A DNA stretch of 64,000 nucleotides from Lutibacter litoralis (GTDB lineage: Bacteria > Bacteroidota > Bacteroidia > Flavobacteriales > Flavobacteriaceae). The notes under the pieces are model-generated. The model saw only the letters and a list, made by a program, of their open reading frames with translations. It did not search any database and was not told where the DNA came from. Position numbers and translations under genes: made by a program. Position 1 is the first letter of the stretch. Every line of letters starts with the position of its first letter. This document shows positions 29,134 through 41,301 of the stretch, piece by piece. The stretch spans positions 39,566 to 103,565 of the forward strand of contig NZ_BMNS01000009.1 in the NCBI RefSeq assembly GCF_014646675.1, in the 5' to 3' direction.

Positions 29134-30585
29134 ATGGGTATTGTTTTAAAACAATCTTTTACCAACACATTAATCCTTTTTTTAGGATTTGCCATTGGCG
29201 GTATAAATGTGCTGTTTTTATATACGCATTTTCTACATGAAGATTATTTTGGACTAATAACCTTTTTGTTGTCAACAGCAAATATTATTTTACCATTGTT
29301 AGTTTTTGGAATGCAACACTCTATAATAAAGTTTTACTCTTCCTACAAAACAAAAATAGAGCAGGATGGGTTTTTAATTTCGACTTTAATTTTACCATTA
29401 GTTGTAATTATTCCTTTAGCATTAATAGGAGTTTTTTTTTACCAATCCATAGCAAGTTGGCTATCTTCAGAAAATATTTTAATTAAAGATTACACATATT
29501 TAATTTTTATTGTGGCCATTTTTATGGGTTATTTTGAAGTGTTTTATTCTTGGACAAAAGTGCAGTTTAATTCGGTTTTTGGAAATTTTATTAAAGAAAT
29601 ATTTACGCGTATTTGCACCTCGTTTTTATTGTTGGCAGTATATTTTAATTGGATTTCTAACGAGCAATTTATTTATGCTGTTGTAGCAGTTTATGGGCTT
29701 CGAACACTTATTATGAAATTATATGCCATGTACATTTACATGCCAAAGCTAGTCTTTAAATTACCGGCCAATTTAAAGGAAATATTTTCATTCTCTATAT
29801 ACATTATTATTGCTGGTTCTGCTTCTGGAATTTTATTAGAAATTGATAAGTTTATGATTCCTCAGATGGAAAAAATTGCTGAAGTTGCATATTATTCGGT
29901 TGGAATTTATATTGCAAGTGTTGTAGCAATACCTACGCGTGCAATGCAACAAATTACAAATCCCATTACTGCTAAAGAGATGAATTCCAATAATATATTG
30001 ATAGTGGAAAAGTTATATAAACAAAGTTCTATAAATTTATTGGTAGTTGGTGGTTTATTGTTTTTATTGATTAATTTAAATATTACAGAACTCTACGAAA
30101 TTATTAATAAGCCGCAATACACCAGAGGTATTTGGATTGTTTTAATTATTTCCATTGCCAAAATAATGGATTTAGCCTTGGGTACAGGAAATGCTATTTT
30201 GGTAAATTCTAAATATTATAAAATATTTTTCTATTTGTCATTAACTATGGCCTTAAGCGTTATAGTTTTAAATAGGTGGTTAATTAGTTTAATTGGAATT
30301 AATGGAGCTGCTTTGGCAACGTTAATTGTAGTTTTGGTGTATGGGGTTATTAAAATATTATTTATAAAATCTAAGTTAAGTATTCAGCCATTCAGTAGAA
30401 ATTCTGTAAAAGTTTTAGTAGTAATTATGGCTATTTATTTTGTAATTAACTTTTGGAACTTTAGTTTAAATCCAATACTCAGTATTTTTATAAAAGGAGT
30501 ATTAATAACATCTGTTTATTTAGTTATAATTAAAAGATTGAATATTTCTGAAGATTTAAATAAATTATTTTCGAAGTATTTCTGA
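29134..30585 (+). CDS. Polysaccharide flippase (Wzx / MOP superfamily)
   Basis: A 483-residue membrane protein with about 12-14 hydrophobic helices and few long loops. The N-terminus LKQSFTNTLILFLGFAIGG fits the polysaccharide biosynthesis export family. Wzx proteins flip undecaprenyl-linked oligosaccharide units across the inner membrane. It starts one nucleotide after wecB and closes the polysaccharide operon. No Wzy polymerase or chain-length protein is visible, so those steps must be encoded elsewhere, or this is a different MOP transporter. Confidence 0.85.
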   Translation: MGIVLKQSFTNTLILFLGFAIGGINVLFLYTHFLHEDYFGLITFLLSTANIILPLLVFGMQHSIIKFYSSYKTKIEQDGFLISTLILPLVVIIPLALIGVFFYQSIASWLSSENILIKDYTYLIFIVAIFMGYFEVFYSWTKVQFNSVFGNFIKEIFTRICTSFLLLAVYFNWISNEQFIYAVVAVYGLRTLIMKLYAMYIYMPKLVFKLPANLKEIFSFSIYIIIAGSASGILLEIDKFMIPQMEKIAEVAYYSVGIYIASVVAIPTRAMQQITNPITAKEMNSNNILIVEKLYKQSSINLLVVGGLLFLLINLNITELYEIINKPQYTRGIWIVLIISIAKIMDLALGTGNAILVNSKYYKIFFYLSLTMALSVIVLNRWLISLIGINGAALATLIVVLVYGVIKILFIKSKLSIQPFSRNSVKVLVVIMAIYFVINFWNFSLNPILSIFIKGVLITSVYLVIIKRLNISEDLNKLFSKYF

Positions 30586-30698
30586 ATTTCCAATAGATTT
30601 AAGAACTTATAAATTCAACATTTTAGTATGTATTTATATTACAATACAAACTCATTTTTAATTAATATATTCGCTTTTAAATAAAATTTAAAACTTTT

Positions 30699-31313
30699 AT
30701 GGATTATTTTAACCATATTTTATATGGAATATTTATGGCATATTTTGGACTAATTTCTCCTGGGATGTTAAATATGACAGCTTTAAAAATTAGGATTAAT
30801 ACTGGTAAATTAGAGAGTGTAACATTTGCTGTTGGTGCTTCTATTGTAGTGTTTTTTCAGGCTGGAATAGCATTGTATTTTGCTGATTATTTTTTAAAGA
30901 ATCCAACTGTCGTTGAAACTTTAAAAATAGTTGCAGTTTTTGTATTTTTTATACTTTCAATTTTTTTCTTTTCTCTTTCTCGCAAGAAATTAAACCCTAA
31001 AACTACAAATGCAAAAGGCAACTTTTTTTTAAAAGGAATGGGGATGTCTGCCATAAATATGTTAGCAATTCCTTTTTATCTTGGCTTAAGTATTTATTTA
31101 ACATCTATTAATAAATTAATTATTGAGCAGCCTTATATTTTACTGTTTGTATTTGGTGCAGGTATTGGTTCTTTCTTAATATTTTATACCTATATATTGT
31201 TTGCAAATATTATTATAAAAAAAGTTAGTTATATAGCTAAAAACATTAACCTACTTTTGGCTTTACTTTTTTTACTGTTAGGAATTTTTACAATGATTAA
31301 GATTTTAAAATAG
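30699..31313 (+). CDS. LysE family translocator
   Basis: A 204-residue protein with six hydrophobic helices. The N-terminal FGLISPGMLNMTALKI near residue 15 matches the LysE/RhtB family of amino acid exporters, where a proline-glycine turn lies in the first membrane segment. The family usually exports Lys, Arg or homoserine-like compounds; the substrate here is unknown. It stands 113 nt after the flippase and 43 nt before the DinB gene. Confidence 0.85.
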   Translation: MDYFNHILYGIFMAYFGLISPGMLNMTALKIRINTGKLESVTFAVGASIVVFFQAGIALYFADYFLKNPTVVETLKIVAVFVFFILSIFFFSLSRKKLNPKTTNAKGNFFLKGMGMSAINMLAIPFYLGLSIYLTSINKLIIEQPYILLFVFGAGIGSFLIFYTYILFANIIIKKVSYIAKNINLLLALLFLLLGIFTMIKILK

Positions 31314-31356
31314 TTTTATTTTTTATATTTACAGAATTCAAAAACCATATTAAATA

Positions 31357-31851
31357 ATGATTGAAGCTATTGAGAAAAACTTAGAAAGGGGCGTTCAACT
31401 TTTACAAAGTATTTCTGATGAAGATTACCGAAATACATCAATAGCACCATATTATTCTAGTATTGGAACTCATGTACGACATATTTTAGATGTTTTTGAT
31501 TGTATTTTTGAAGGTTTACCCAATAAGCAAATTAATTTGATTAATAGAAAACGAAATAATTTAGCTGAGAATTTTACAAAAAATGGGATATATTATTTTG
31601 ATGAAATTACTTCTAAGCTTAAATTAATAAAAGAGTCGGATTTTGATCAAATTGTTGAAGTTACAGACGATTTAGGATTGGGTATTATTACGGTAAATTA
31701 TACCTTAGGAGGTATTTTAATTCAAGCGCATAGTCATGCGATTCATCATTTTGCAAGTGTTGGCTATGTAATTTCTCAGTTAGGAATAAAACTTCCTGAT
31801 AACGATTTTGGGTTTAATCCTACTACTCCAAGAACAAAACCTACTAATTAG
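31357..31851 (+). CDS. DinB superfamily protein
   Basis: A soluble 164-residue four-helix-bundle-like protein. Three metal-ligand histidines are plausible in SSIGTHVRHILDVFD near residue 30 and ILIQAHSHAIHHFASV near 124, the expected spacing for DinB/YfiT proteins. Such proteins act as thiol-dependent transferases or metalloenzymes; the substrate is unknown. The 3' end overlaps the convergent ATP-grasp gene by 8 nt. Confidence 0.85.
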   Translation: MIEAIEKNLERGVQLLQSISDEDYRNTSIAPYYSSIGTHVRHILDVFDCIFEGLPNKQINLINRKRNNLAENFTKNGIYYFDEITSKLKLIKESDFDQIVEVTDDLGLGIITVNYTLGGILIQAHSHAIHHFASVGYVISQLGIKLPDNDFGFNPTTPRTKPTN

Positions 31852-32899
31852 CAGCTAACTTCTTAACAGTTTTTATATAATTTTTGTATTTTAAATAAAC
31901 TGAAATTAAATATTCTAAATTGGTGTACTCACCTTTGTTTAGTTGTTTGTTTTTAACTCCAATTTTATAGATAATTTCCCAATGATTTTTTATGGATTTT
32001 AAGGCTTTTAAATAGGTACCTTTTGAAGTGTCATAAATATGAGTTGGTTCGGCAATAACTCCGTTAATTTCTATTATTTTAAAATTTTCCCTATTTAATA
32101 ATTCATTAAAATTATTGTATTTAACATCTATTCTACCATAATTCCAACCATTAATATCAAGATTAATAGTATCAAGGGTGTTTTTCAAATAACTGTTAAT
32201 TAGGTGGTTGCCGTTAATAAATTGCGTTCCTTTAGAATGGTTTCCAATAACGTTTAAAATTATTTCTTCATTTATTTTGGGTATGTATTCTAGGTTAGCT
32301 TTGTTTAATTCTAACACTATATTTAAATAGTTTTTTGCTCTTTCGCTCTTTTTTATAAGTTCTAATAGCGTTGATTTACCATCACCAATTACAACCAAAT
32401 ATTTTTTTAAGGTAATAGAAGTTATGATGCCTTTTTTATTACCTGGTTCTTTATAATAAAAAATTCCACATTCATTTTTATAAGCTATAAATTCTTGAAT
32501 TATTAAATCTATTGTGTTATACTTTTTTAAATAGTTTTGAAGCTCTTCTTGAGAGTTAATTTTTTTAACAAGCAATCCTCTAAATCCAATATTGGGTTTA
32601 ATAATTAATGGAAATTCAATATTTTTATTTTTTATATCAGAAAGCGTTTTTTCAAATTGTTGACTTTTACTCACAAAAATACTTTGTGGTTTGTATTTAT
32701 CAGGTATTAATTGGAGTGTTTTAAATTTAGATTCCAACCCATTTCCAGAGCCTTCTATACTTGGGTTTACAGCAGAAAAGAAACCAAAACTTCGGGATTT
32801 AATAGCCAAATAAAAAGCATACGGTAATAATGGAACATAAAACATATACGGCGGCCAATATTCCCATTGAAGTATAGTTTTAAGGTTTTTTACTTTCAT
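31844..32899 (-). CDS. ATP-grasp family protein
   Basis: The 351-residue chain carries an ATP-grasp-like core: FPLIIKPNIGFRGLLVKKI near residue 97 (glycine-rich loop binding ATP) and IIEINGVIAEPTHIYD near 273, with metal ligands. The first 50 residues contain a hydrophobic YVPLLPYAFYLA segment. ATP-grasp enzymes join a carboxylate to an amine or thiol. D-Ala-D-Ala ligase has been used as a label, but key residues of that family are not evident. Overlaps its convergent neighbour and abuts the DUF6095 gene. Confidence 0.78.
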   Translation of the reverse strand: MKVKNLKTILQWEYWPPYMFYVPLLPYAFYLAIKSRSFGFFSAVNPSIEGSGNGLESKFKTLQLIPDKYKPQSIFVSKSQQFEKTLSDIKNKNIEFPLIIKPNIGFRGLLVKKINSQEELQNYLKKYNTIDLIIQEFIAYKNECGIFYYKEPGNKKGIITSITLKKYLVVIGDGKSTLLELIKKSERAKNYLNIVLELNKANLEYIPKINEEIILNVIGNHSKGTQFINGNHLINSYLKNTLDTINLDINGWNYGRIDVKYNNFNELLNRENFKIIEINGVIAEPTHIYDTSKGTYLKALKSIKNHWEIIYKIGVKNKQLNKGEYTNLEYLISVYLKYKNYIKTVKKLAAN

Positions 32900-33123
32900 T
32901 ATTTTGAATTAAAAAATGCGTTCAAAATAATTCGAATCCCAATAAATCCAAGTGCAATTGCTGAAATCCCCAAAACAATACCTACTATTAGCCATAAATA
33001 ATTGTTTTGAAGTTTTATAGCTTTGAAACCAATAGTTATTAAAATTGGAGCCAATATAAGTAGGGGTAAAGCGGCTGCTTCATATTTTATTCCTCTTACA
33101 AGTTCGTTTCTATTTGTTCCCAT
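32899..33123 (-). CDS. DUF6095 small membrane protein
   Basis: A 74-residue protein with two hydrophobic helices (residues 14-34 and 41-68). The N-terminal RNELVRGIKYEAAALPLLILAP and the second helix match DUF6095, small Bacteroidota membrane proteins. One nucleotide of overlap with the ATP-grasp gene suggests co-translation. Function unknown. Confidence 0.75.
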   Translation of the reverse strand: MGTNRNELVRGIKYEAAALPLLILAPILITIGFKAIKLQNNYLWLIVGIVLGISAIALGFIGIRIILNAFFNSK

Positions 33124-33157
33124 AAAAAATTAGTAGTTATTGGTATATTTATAAAAT

Positions 33158-33187
33158 TAAAGCTTCAACTTAATAGTTGAAGCTTTA
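33158..33187 (-). terminator. Terminator after the isocitrate dehydrogenase gene
   Basis: A perfect 13-bp stem (TAAAGCTTCAACT and its complement) with a TAAT loop lies 64 nt behind the idh stop on the minus strand. In that direction it is followed by AATTTTAT. It separates idh from DUF6095. Confidence 0.7.
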
Positions 33188-33250
33188 AAAATAATATAAT
33201 TTAAATAAAATCTAATTTATAAATAAACTTATTTTAAGTAAAATGTTTTG

Positions 33251-36216
<2,966 letters not shown>

Positions 36217-36246
36217 AAAAACCCGCTTCAATATTGAAGCGGGTTT
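36217..36246 (-). terminator. Rho-independent terminator after rplS
   Basis: AAAACCCGCTTCAAT and its exact complement form a 15-bp GC-containing stem 22 nt behind the rplS stop. On the minus strand a T-rich run follows (the stem ends in GGGTTTTTTATT). Confidence 0.9.
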
Positions 36247-36268
36247 TGTACTTTTTATTGAAATAAGA

Positions 36269-36619
36269 CTAGCGTCTTTTTTCTGCGATTCTAGCCTTTT
36301 TACCAGTTAATCCTCTAAAGTAGAAGATACGTGCTCTACGAACTCTACCGTGTTTGTTAACTTCAATTTTTTGAATTGCTGGCAGATTTATTGGGAAGAT
36401 ACGCTCTACTCCAACTGTTCCAGACATTTTTCTAATTGTAAATGTTTCTGAAGAACCAGCACCTCTTCTTTGAATTACAACACCTTTAAAAAACTGTGTA
36501 CGGGTTTTTTGACCCTCTTTAATTTCGTAATAAACTGTAATAGAATCTCCTGCCGTAAATTGAGGGAATTCTTTTTTTTCTACAAATTCGTCTTGTATAA
36601 ATTTTACTAAAGTTTCCAT
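36269..36619 (-). CDS. rplS: Ribosomal protein bL19
   Basis: bL19 binds 23S rRNA at the 30S-50S interface. The 116-residue length and the motifs FTAGDSITVYYEIKEG, RTQFFKGVVIQRRG and the C-terminal RVRRARIFYFRGLTGKKARI are standard for the family. It follows trmD as in the conserved rpsP-rimM-trmD-rplS order, though rpsP and rimM are absent. A separate promoter and a structured leader lie between trmD and rplS, so expression is probably autoregulated. Confidence 0.98.
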   Translation of the reverse strand: METLVKFIQDEFVEKKEFPQFTAGDSITVYYEIKEGQKTRTQFFKGVVIQRRGAGSSETFTIRKMSGTVGVERIFPINLPAIQKIEVNKHGRVRRARIFYFRGLTGKKARIAEKRR

Positions 36620-36644
36620 TTTAAACTTTTTAATAGTTTTTCAT

Positions 36645-36680
36645 AAATTAACATTCACGATTCTCGTCAGAGGTTAATTT
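36645..36680 (-). promoter_or_regulatory. bL19 mRNA leader (flavobacterial type)
   Basis: The rplS 5' leader folds into a stem: AAATTAAC at the base pairs with GTTAATTT (8 bp), and an inner ACGA-GAA-TCGT hairpin lies within asymmetric loops. It starts about where the transcription start is expected and ends 25 nt before the ATG. A structured L19 leader has been described in Flavobacteria as a ribosomal-protein autoregulatory element. That this is the same element is inferred from shape and position, not from an alignment. Confidence 0.65.
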
Positions 36681-36688
36681 TGAGAGTG

Positions 36689-36718
36689 CAAATTTAATCA
36701 AAAATATTAGTCTTCCAA
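36689..36718 (-). promoter_or_regulatory. rplS promoter, Bacteroidota consensus
   Basis: On the minus strand TTG (36718-36716) is separated by 19 nt from TAAATTTG (36696-36689). Both boxes and the spacing match the Bacteroidota primary sigma factor consensus. The -33 element lies within the 3' end of trmD. Confidence 0.75.
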
Positions 36719-37384
36719 CAAATCTGGTCTAATTTTTTTTGTATGTTCATAAGCTTTTTGATTTCGCCAATCTTCAATTTTAGGAAAATTACCAGATAAA
36801 AGCACTTCTGGAACTTTAAGCCCCTTATAATCAGAAGGTCGGGTGTAAACGGGAGGCGACAATAAATTGTCTTGAAAAGAGTCTGTTAAAGCAGAAGTTT
36901 CATCACCTAAAACACCAGGAATTAATCTAATTATAGCATCACATAAAACTGCTGCACCCAATTCGCCACCACTTAAAACATAATCACCAATAGAAATTTC
37001 TTTTGTAACAAATAAATCTCTAACGCGTTGATCAACACCTTTATAATGTCCACATAAAATAATCATATTTTCTTTTAAAGACAGGGTGTTTGCAGTTTGT
37101 TGATTTAAAGTTGGCGCATCTGGTGTCATATAAATTATTTCGTCATAATCTCGTTCTGCCTTTAATTTTGAAATACAAGTATCTATTGGCTCTATCATTA
37201 AAACCATACCAGCTCCGCCACCAAATTGATAGTCGTCAATTTTTCCATAGCTATTTAAAGCATATGTTCTTAAATCGTGAAAATGTACTTCAACCAAATT
37301 TTTATCGATAGCACGTTTTATAATAGAATATTCAAACGGACTTTTAATTAATTCTGGTGAAACGGTTATTATATCAATTCGCAT
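36707..37384 (-). CDS. trmD: tRNA (guanine-37-N1)-methyltransferase
   Basis: TrmD methylates G37 next to the anticodon using S-adenosylmethionine and prevents frameshifting. The 225-residue chain has the SPOUT trefoil knot: [15 protein letters not shown] near 52-66, [15 protein letters not shown] near 109 and [16 protein letters not shown] near 129. The C-terminal domain ends in IRPDLLED. The gene order with rplS is conserved across bacteria. It begins 52 nt downstream of the DEAD-box gene. Confidence 0.97.
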   Translation of the reverse strand: MRIDIITVSPELIKSPFEYSIIKRAIDKNLVEVHFHDLRTYALNSYGKIDDYQFGGGAGMVLMIEPIDTCISKLKAERDYDEIIYMTPDAPTLNQQTANTLSLKENMIILCGHYKGVDQRVRDLFVTKEISIGDYVLSGGELGAAVLCDAIIRLIPGVLGDETSALTDSFQDNLLSPPVYTRPSDYKGLKVPEVLLSGNFPKIEDWRNQKAYEHTKKIRPDLLED

Positions 37385-37436
37385 GGCACAAAAGTAAGGT
37401 TTAAGTTTAAATCTTTTAAAGTCAAAAGTGAAAAGT

Positions 37437-38750
37437 TTATTTTAAAATACTAATTCTAACTTTTTTCTTTTTAAGCCTACTATTATTTAATGTTTGTACT
37501 AAATTATTTAAGTTAGTACTGGATACTGCTACATAGGCACAATCTTGTTTTAATTCTATAATTCCTAAATCTTCTTTTTTAATGTTTCCCTGCTTAAAAA
37601 ATAATCCAGCAATATCTCCTTTTGAAATTTTATCTTTCCGTCCGCCAGAAATATGAAGTGTACTCCAATTACTATTTTTTACCTTTTGTGCAGATATTAT
37701 GCTAATTTCTTCATCGTTTTTAATAAAAACAGGCAATTCTTCATTTAAATATTTTAAAATAAATGCAGTTCCATTGCTGTGCATTCTTGCTGTTCTACCA
37801 TTTCTATGAATAAATTCATCAGGTCTTGTAGGTAATTCATAATGAATAATAAAATCCATTTCTGGGATATCAATTCCTCTAGCTGCTAAATCTGTTGAAA
37901 CAAGTATTTTGTGTGTGCCATTTCTAAATTTAATCAGCGCTCTTTCTCTATCGTGTTGTTCTAAATCACCAGAAAAGCAACCATGATTTATATTTTTTTC
38001 ATTTAAAAAATCACTTACATTTTGAATACTATCTTTTAAATTACAAAATATAATTCCACTTCCAGCACCAATATGACCAAGCAACCTTTCTAAGGATGCT
38101 AATTTATCTTGTGTTTTAGAAACAACGGTTTTAAGTTTTAAATTTGATGTTTTTTCATCTAAAAAACTTAATCTTTTAGGGTTCTTTATTCCAACAAAAG
38201 AAGGAATTTTTACTTTTTGAGTTGCTGAAGTCAATATTTTTTTTGAAACAGTTTTTAATTCTTCAAGAATAAATTTCATATCCTCTTCAAAACCAACTTC
38301 TAAGGATTTGTCAAATTCATCTAAAACCAATGTTTTGATAGTTGTAATTTTAAAAACTTCCCTTTCTATATGGTCCGCAACTCTGCCTGGAGTTCCAACA
38401 AGAATTGCAGGTGGATGTTTTAGCGCTATTCTATCTTTTGAACCCGATCTTCCACCATAAACTGCAGTGGCTTTGTATCCACTTCCAATCTCCCTAATTA
38501 CCTGCTCAATTTGTATTGCAAGTTCTCTTGATGGTACTAATATTAATACTTGTATGTTTTTTATGTTTGGGTTTAATTCTGCAATTATTGGTAATAAAAA
38601 TGCTAATGTTTTTCCTGTTCCAGTTGGGGATAATATAATTGTTTCCGAATTTGAAGAAATAGCTGTTTGTGCCGCTTCTTGCATTGGATTTAGTCTCGAA
38701 ATTCCTAGTTTAGAAAGAATTTCACGTTGATTTTTAAAATTTTCTGACAT
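37437..38750 (-). CDS. DEAD-box RNA helicase with DbpA-like C-terminal domain
   Basis: The ATG at 38750 ([12 protein letters not shown]) is preferred to one 72 nt upstream, whose extra residues do not match the family. The 437-residue protein has the helicase core: SPTGTGKT near 39 (motif I), PSRELAIQ (Ia), TPGRVAD (Ib), LDEFDKS near 143 (motif II, DEFD instead of DEAD), SATQ (III), ARGIDIP (V) and HRNGRTAR (VI). The last 75 residues resemble the DbpA RNA-binding domain ([14 protein letters not shown]), which in Escherichia coli directs the helicase to 23S rRNA. A ribosome-assembly role is likely. Confidence 0.9.
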   Translation of the reverse strand: MSENFKNQREILSKLGISRLNPMQEAAQTAISSNSETIILSPTGTGKTLAFLLPIIAELNPNIKNIQVLILVPSRELAIQIEQVIREIGSGYKATAVYGGRSGSKDRIALKHPPAILVGTPGRVADHIEREVFKITTIKTLVLDEFDKSLEVGFEEDMKFILEELKTVSKKILTSATQKVKIPSFVGIKNPKRLSFLDEKTSNLKLKTVVSKTQDKLASLERLLGHIGAGSGIIFCNLKDSIQNVSDFLNEKNINHGCFSGDLEQHDRERALIKFRNGTHKILVSTDLAARGIDIPEMDFIIHYELPTRPDEFIHRNGRTARMHSNGTAFILKYLNEELPVFIKNDEEISIISAQKVKNSNWSTLHISGGRKDKISKGDIAGLFFKQGNIKKEDLGIIELKQDCAYVAVSSTNLNNLVQTLNNSRLKKKKVRISILK

Positions 38751-38780
38751 TTGGCAAAGGTACTTTTTTAAAGTTAGAAA

Positions 38781-38825
38781 ACGTCTTTGCGAGGAGATTG
38801 ATAAAAGAAGTAGCAATCTCATTCC
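38781..38825. repeat. REP-like palindromic element, degenerate
   Basis: The stretch reads GTCTTTGCGAGGAGATTG, 13 nt, then CAATCTC, with GAGATTG and CAATCTC paired. Its left end resembles the GTCATTGCGAGG-type interspersed palindromes of Bacteroidota genomes. Only one copy is seen in the window. It lies just upstream of the helicase start, between it and prmC. Confidence 0.45.
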
Positions 38826-38877
38826 TTAAAGTTAAAAGAAAAATCACAATTAAAAATTTAAAACTCATAACTAATAA

Positions 38878-39732
38878 TTAAAATCTACATCTAATCATTC
38901 TATCCGCCCCAAACATATCTTTTTTTAGCACTATGTTTTTAAATCCTTTTTCCGATAATAAATCAGCAGTTTCTTTTCCTAAGTATTGATTGATTTCAAA
39001 ATATATGTGGCCATCTTTTGAAAGATAATTATTAGCTAAATCAGAAATTTTATCATAAAATAATAGGGGATTGTTATCTTCAACAAATAAGGCTACATGT
39101 GGTTCGTTATTTAAAACATTCTTTTGCATTTGCTCTTTTTCTAATGCACGAACATAAGGAGGATTGCTAACAATAATATCAAATTGTTTTGGTAGTTCTT
39201 TTAAATTTAAAATATCAGCTTCAATAAAATTAATAGTAACTGTATTTAATTCGGCATTTTTTTTAGCGGTTTTTAATGCTTCAGTAGAAATGTCTAGTGC
39301 ATAAATAGTAGCATTTGGTACATTTTTAGCCAATGAAATAGGGATACAGCCGCTTCCAGTTCCAATGTCTAAGATTGTGCTTTTCGACTTTGGATTTACG
39401 ACTTTTAATTCTTCGATAATCCAACTTACCAATTCTTCTGTTTCTGGTCGTGGAATTAATACATTTTTATTTACTTTGAATGGTAATCCGTAAAATTCAG
39501 TTTCACCTGTAATATATTGAATTGGAATATGTTTAGTTAAATCTTTGAGCGCTTTTTTCAGAAATATTAAATCCGTTTTAGAAACTTCAAAGTCAGGTTG
39601 TAATGCGACTTCAATTCTAGATAATTTCAATTTAAATTCTAGTAATAAATTAAAAAACGACTGAATTTCGGTTGTAGGATACAACTCGTTTAGTTTATTA
39701 AAAAACTCCTTTTTAAATTGTTGAATTTGCAT
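38878..39732 (-). CDS. prmC: Release factor glutamine methyltransferase
   Basis: PrmC methylates the Gln of the GGQ motif in peptide release factors 1 and 2. The 284-residue chain has a helical N-terminal domain, then the methyltransferase domain: TILDIGTGSGCIPISLA near 119 (S-adenosylmethionine) and DIIVSNPPYVRAL near 186 (the NPPY signature that binds Gln). RPETEELVSWI near 96 is typical of PrmC. It overlaps the acetyltransferase gene by one nucleotide. Confidence 0.97.
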   Translation of the reverse strand: MQIQQFKKEFFNKLNELYPTTEIQSFFNLLLEFKLKLSRIEVALQPDFEVSKTDLIFLKKALKDLTKHIPIQYITGETEFYGLPFKVNKNVLIPRPETEELVSWIIEELKVVNPKSKSTILDIGTGSGCIPISLAKNVPNATIYALDISTEALKTAKKNAELNTVTINFIEADILNLKELPKQFDIIVSNPPYVRALEKEQMQKNVLNNEPHVALFVEDNNPLLFYDKISDLANNYLSKDGHIYFEINQYLGKETADLLSEKGFKNIVLKKDMFGADRMIRCRF

Positions 39733-40226
39733 TATAAATCTTTAAGCATCCATAAATTACAAGAATAATGTCCTGTATCTCCCAAGCGTGTATTTAAATC
39801 TTTAAAACCCGCTTTTCGATATAGTTTTCGGGCTTCTTCCATATAAGGTAAGGTTTCTAAGTAGCATTTTTCAAAACCAAAACTTACTGCTTTTTGCAAG
39901 CAAATATCCATCATTTTACTTCCTAATCCAATACCGCGGACTTCAGGCATAAAATACATTTTTTGCAATTCGCAGATATTTCCTTCATAATTATCTAGTT
40001 TTTTTATTCCCGCTCCACCAAATATTTCGCCATTTTTGTTTTCAACAACAAAATAAATTGCATTTTCTGTATTATAAGCTTCAAATAGCGTATCTAAAAT
40101 AGTGTCGGCATAAGCGGTTCCCACTTTTGGAACTCCATATTCAATTAAAACACTACGAATTGCTTTTGCTATTTTCGGATTGTCTTCTGCAATAATTTCT
40201 CTAATTATAAAGTTGTCGAGAGTCAT
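39732..40226 (-). CDS. GNAT family N-acetyltransferase
   Basis: A 164-residue acetyltransferase with the acetyl-CoA loop in MYFMPEVRGIGLGSKMM near residue 90 (R-x-x-G-x-G). The central strand GGAGIKKLDNYEG and the last strand NLWMLKDL agree with the fold. Substrate unknown. It is coupled to prmC by a one-nucleotide overlap and divergent from ribD with 22 nt between the chosen starts. Confidence 0.88.
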   Translation of the reverse strand: MTLDNFIIREIIAEDNPKIAKAIRSVLIEYGVPKVGTAYADTILDTLFEAYNTENAIYFVVENKNGEIFGGAGIKKLDNYEGNICELQKMYFMPEVRGIGLGSKMMDICLQKAVSFGFEKCYLETLPYMEEARKLYRKAGFKDLNTRLGDTGHYSCNLWMLKDL

Positions 40227-40248
40227 TTTATTGTATTATTTTTACGCT

Positions 40249-41301
40249 GTGAATTTACATGAAAAATACATAAAACGTTGCATTGAATTGGCTAAAAATG
40301 GATTAGGAACAACTTACCCAAATCCAATGGTTGGAAGTGTAATTGTTTTAAATAATATTATTATTGGTGAAGGTTGGCACAAAAAGGCTGGTGATCCGCA
40401 TGCAGAAGTGAATGCAATTAATTCTGTTAAAGATTCTACACTTTTAAAAGATGCTACAATCTATGTAAGTCTAGAGCCTTGCTCTCATGTTGGAAAAACA
40501 CCTCCTTGTGCAAATTTAATTGTAGCCAGCGGAATTAAAAATGTTGTAATTGGAATTGTGGATTCTAACAGCAAAGTAAGTGGGCGAGGCGTACAGTATT
40601 TAAAAGATAATGATTGCAATGTAATTGTTGGTGTTTTAGAAGAAGAATGCTATAAATTAAACAAACGATTTTTTACATTTCATACTAAAAGAAGGCCTTT
40701 TGTAATATTAAAATGGGCAGTAACAAAAGATGGTTTTATCGATAAATTGAGAGATGCAACTTCTGAAAATACTCCAAATTGGATTTCAAATGAATATTCT
40801 CAGCAATATGTTCATAAAATGAGAGCAGAAGAGCAGGCCATTTTAGTGGGGACAAACACTGCTTTAAACGACAATCCGACGTTGAATGTAAGAACTTGGA
40901 CAGGAAACAACCCAATTCGGATTGTGTTGGATAGGACTTCAAAAATACCAAAAGACTATAATTTATTAAGTGATGGTATAAAAACCATTGTTTTTTCTGA
41001 AGTAAAACAGACTATAGATTCGTATGGAAATGTGATTTTTGAAAGAATTGATTTCAGTAAAAAGATGCCTGAACAAATTTGTGAAGTTTTGTATAAATAT
41101 GAAATTCAATCTGTTATTATTGAAGGCGGAAAACAAACATTACAAAGTTTTATAGATGCAAATTTATGGGATGAAGCTTATGTTTTTGTTGGAAATGTAT
41201 CTTTTAATCAAGGATTACCTGCACCAGAATTACAGGAAAGATCGGTTGAAGTTAGAAATTTTTTAGATGATGTTTTGAGAATTTTTAAAAATACTTACTA
41301 A
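40249..41301 (+). CDS. ribD: Bifunctional riboflavin biosynthesis deaminase/reductase RibD
   Basis: RibD performs two riboflavin steps: deamination of the pyrimidine and reduction of the ribosyl side chain. The GTG at 40249 (MNLHEKYIKRC) is chosen: it matches the family start, while upstream starts would overlap the divergent acetyltransferase. The deaminase domain has HAEVNAI near 50 and PCSHVGKTPPCANLI near 75, which hold zinc and the catalytic Glu. The reductase domain starts near residue 145 (FVILKWAVTKDG) and includes GTNTALNDNPTLNVR. About 350 residues, normal length. No FMN riboswitch fits in the short leader. Confidence 0.95.
   Translation: MNLHEKYIKRCIELAKNGLGTTYPNPMVGSVIVLNNIIIGEGWHKKAGDPHAEVNAINSVKDSTLLKDATIYVSLEPCSHVGKTPPCANLIVASGIKNVVIGIVDSNSKVSGRGVQYLKDNDCNVIVGVLEEECYKLNKRFFTFHTKRRPFVILKWAVTKDGFIDKLRDATSENTPNWISNEYSQQYVHKMRAEEQAILVGTNTALNDNPTLNVRTWTGNNPIRIVLDRTSKIPKDYNLLSDGIKTIVFSEVKQTIDSYGNVIFERIDFSKKMPEQICEVLYKYEIQSVIIEGGKQTLQSFIDANLWDEAYVFVGNVSFNQGLPAPELQERSVEVRNFLDDVLRIFKNTY

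Noticed and set aside
40180..40248. Upstream extension of RibD by 23 residues
   Set aside because: It overlaps the divergent acetyltransferase gene and does not match the family N-terminus; the GTG at 40249 does.
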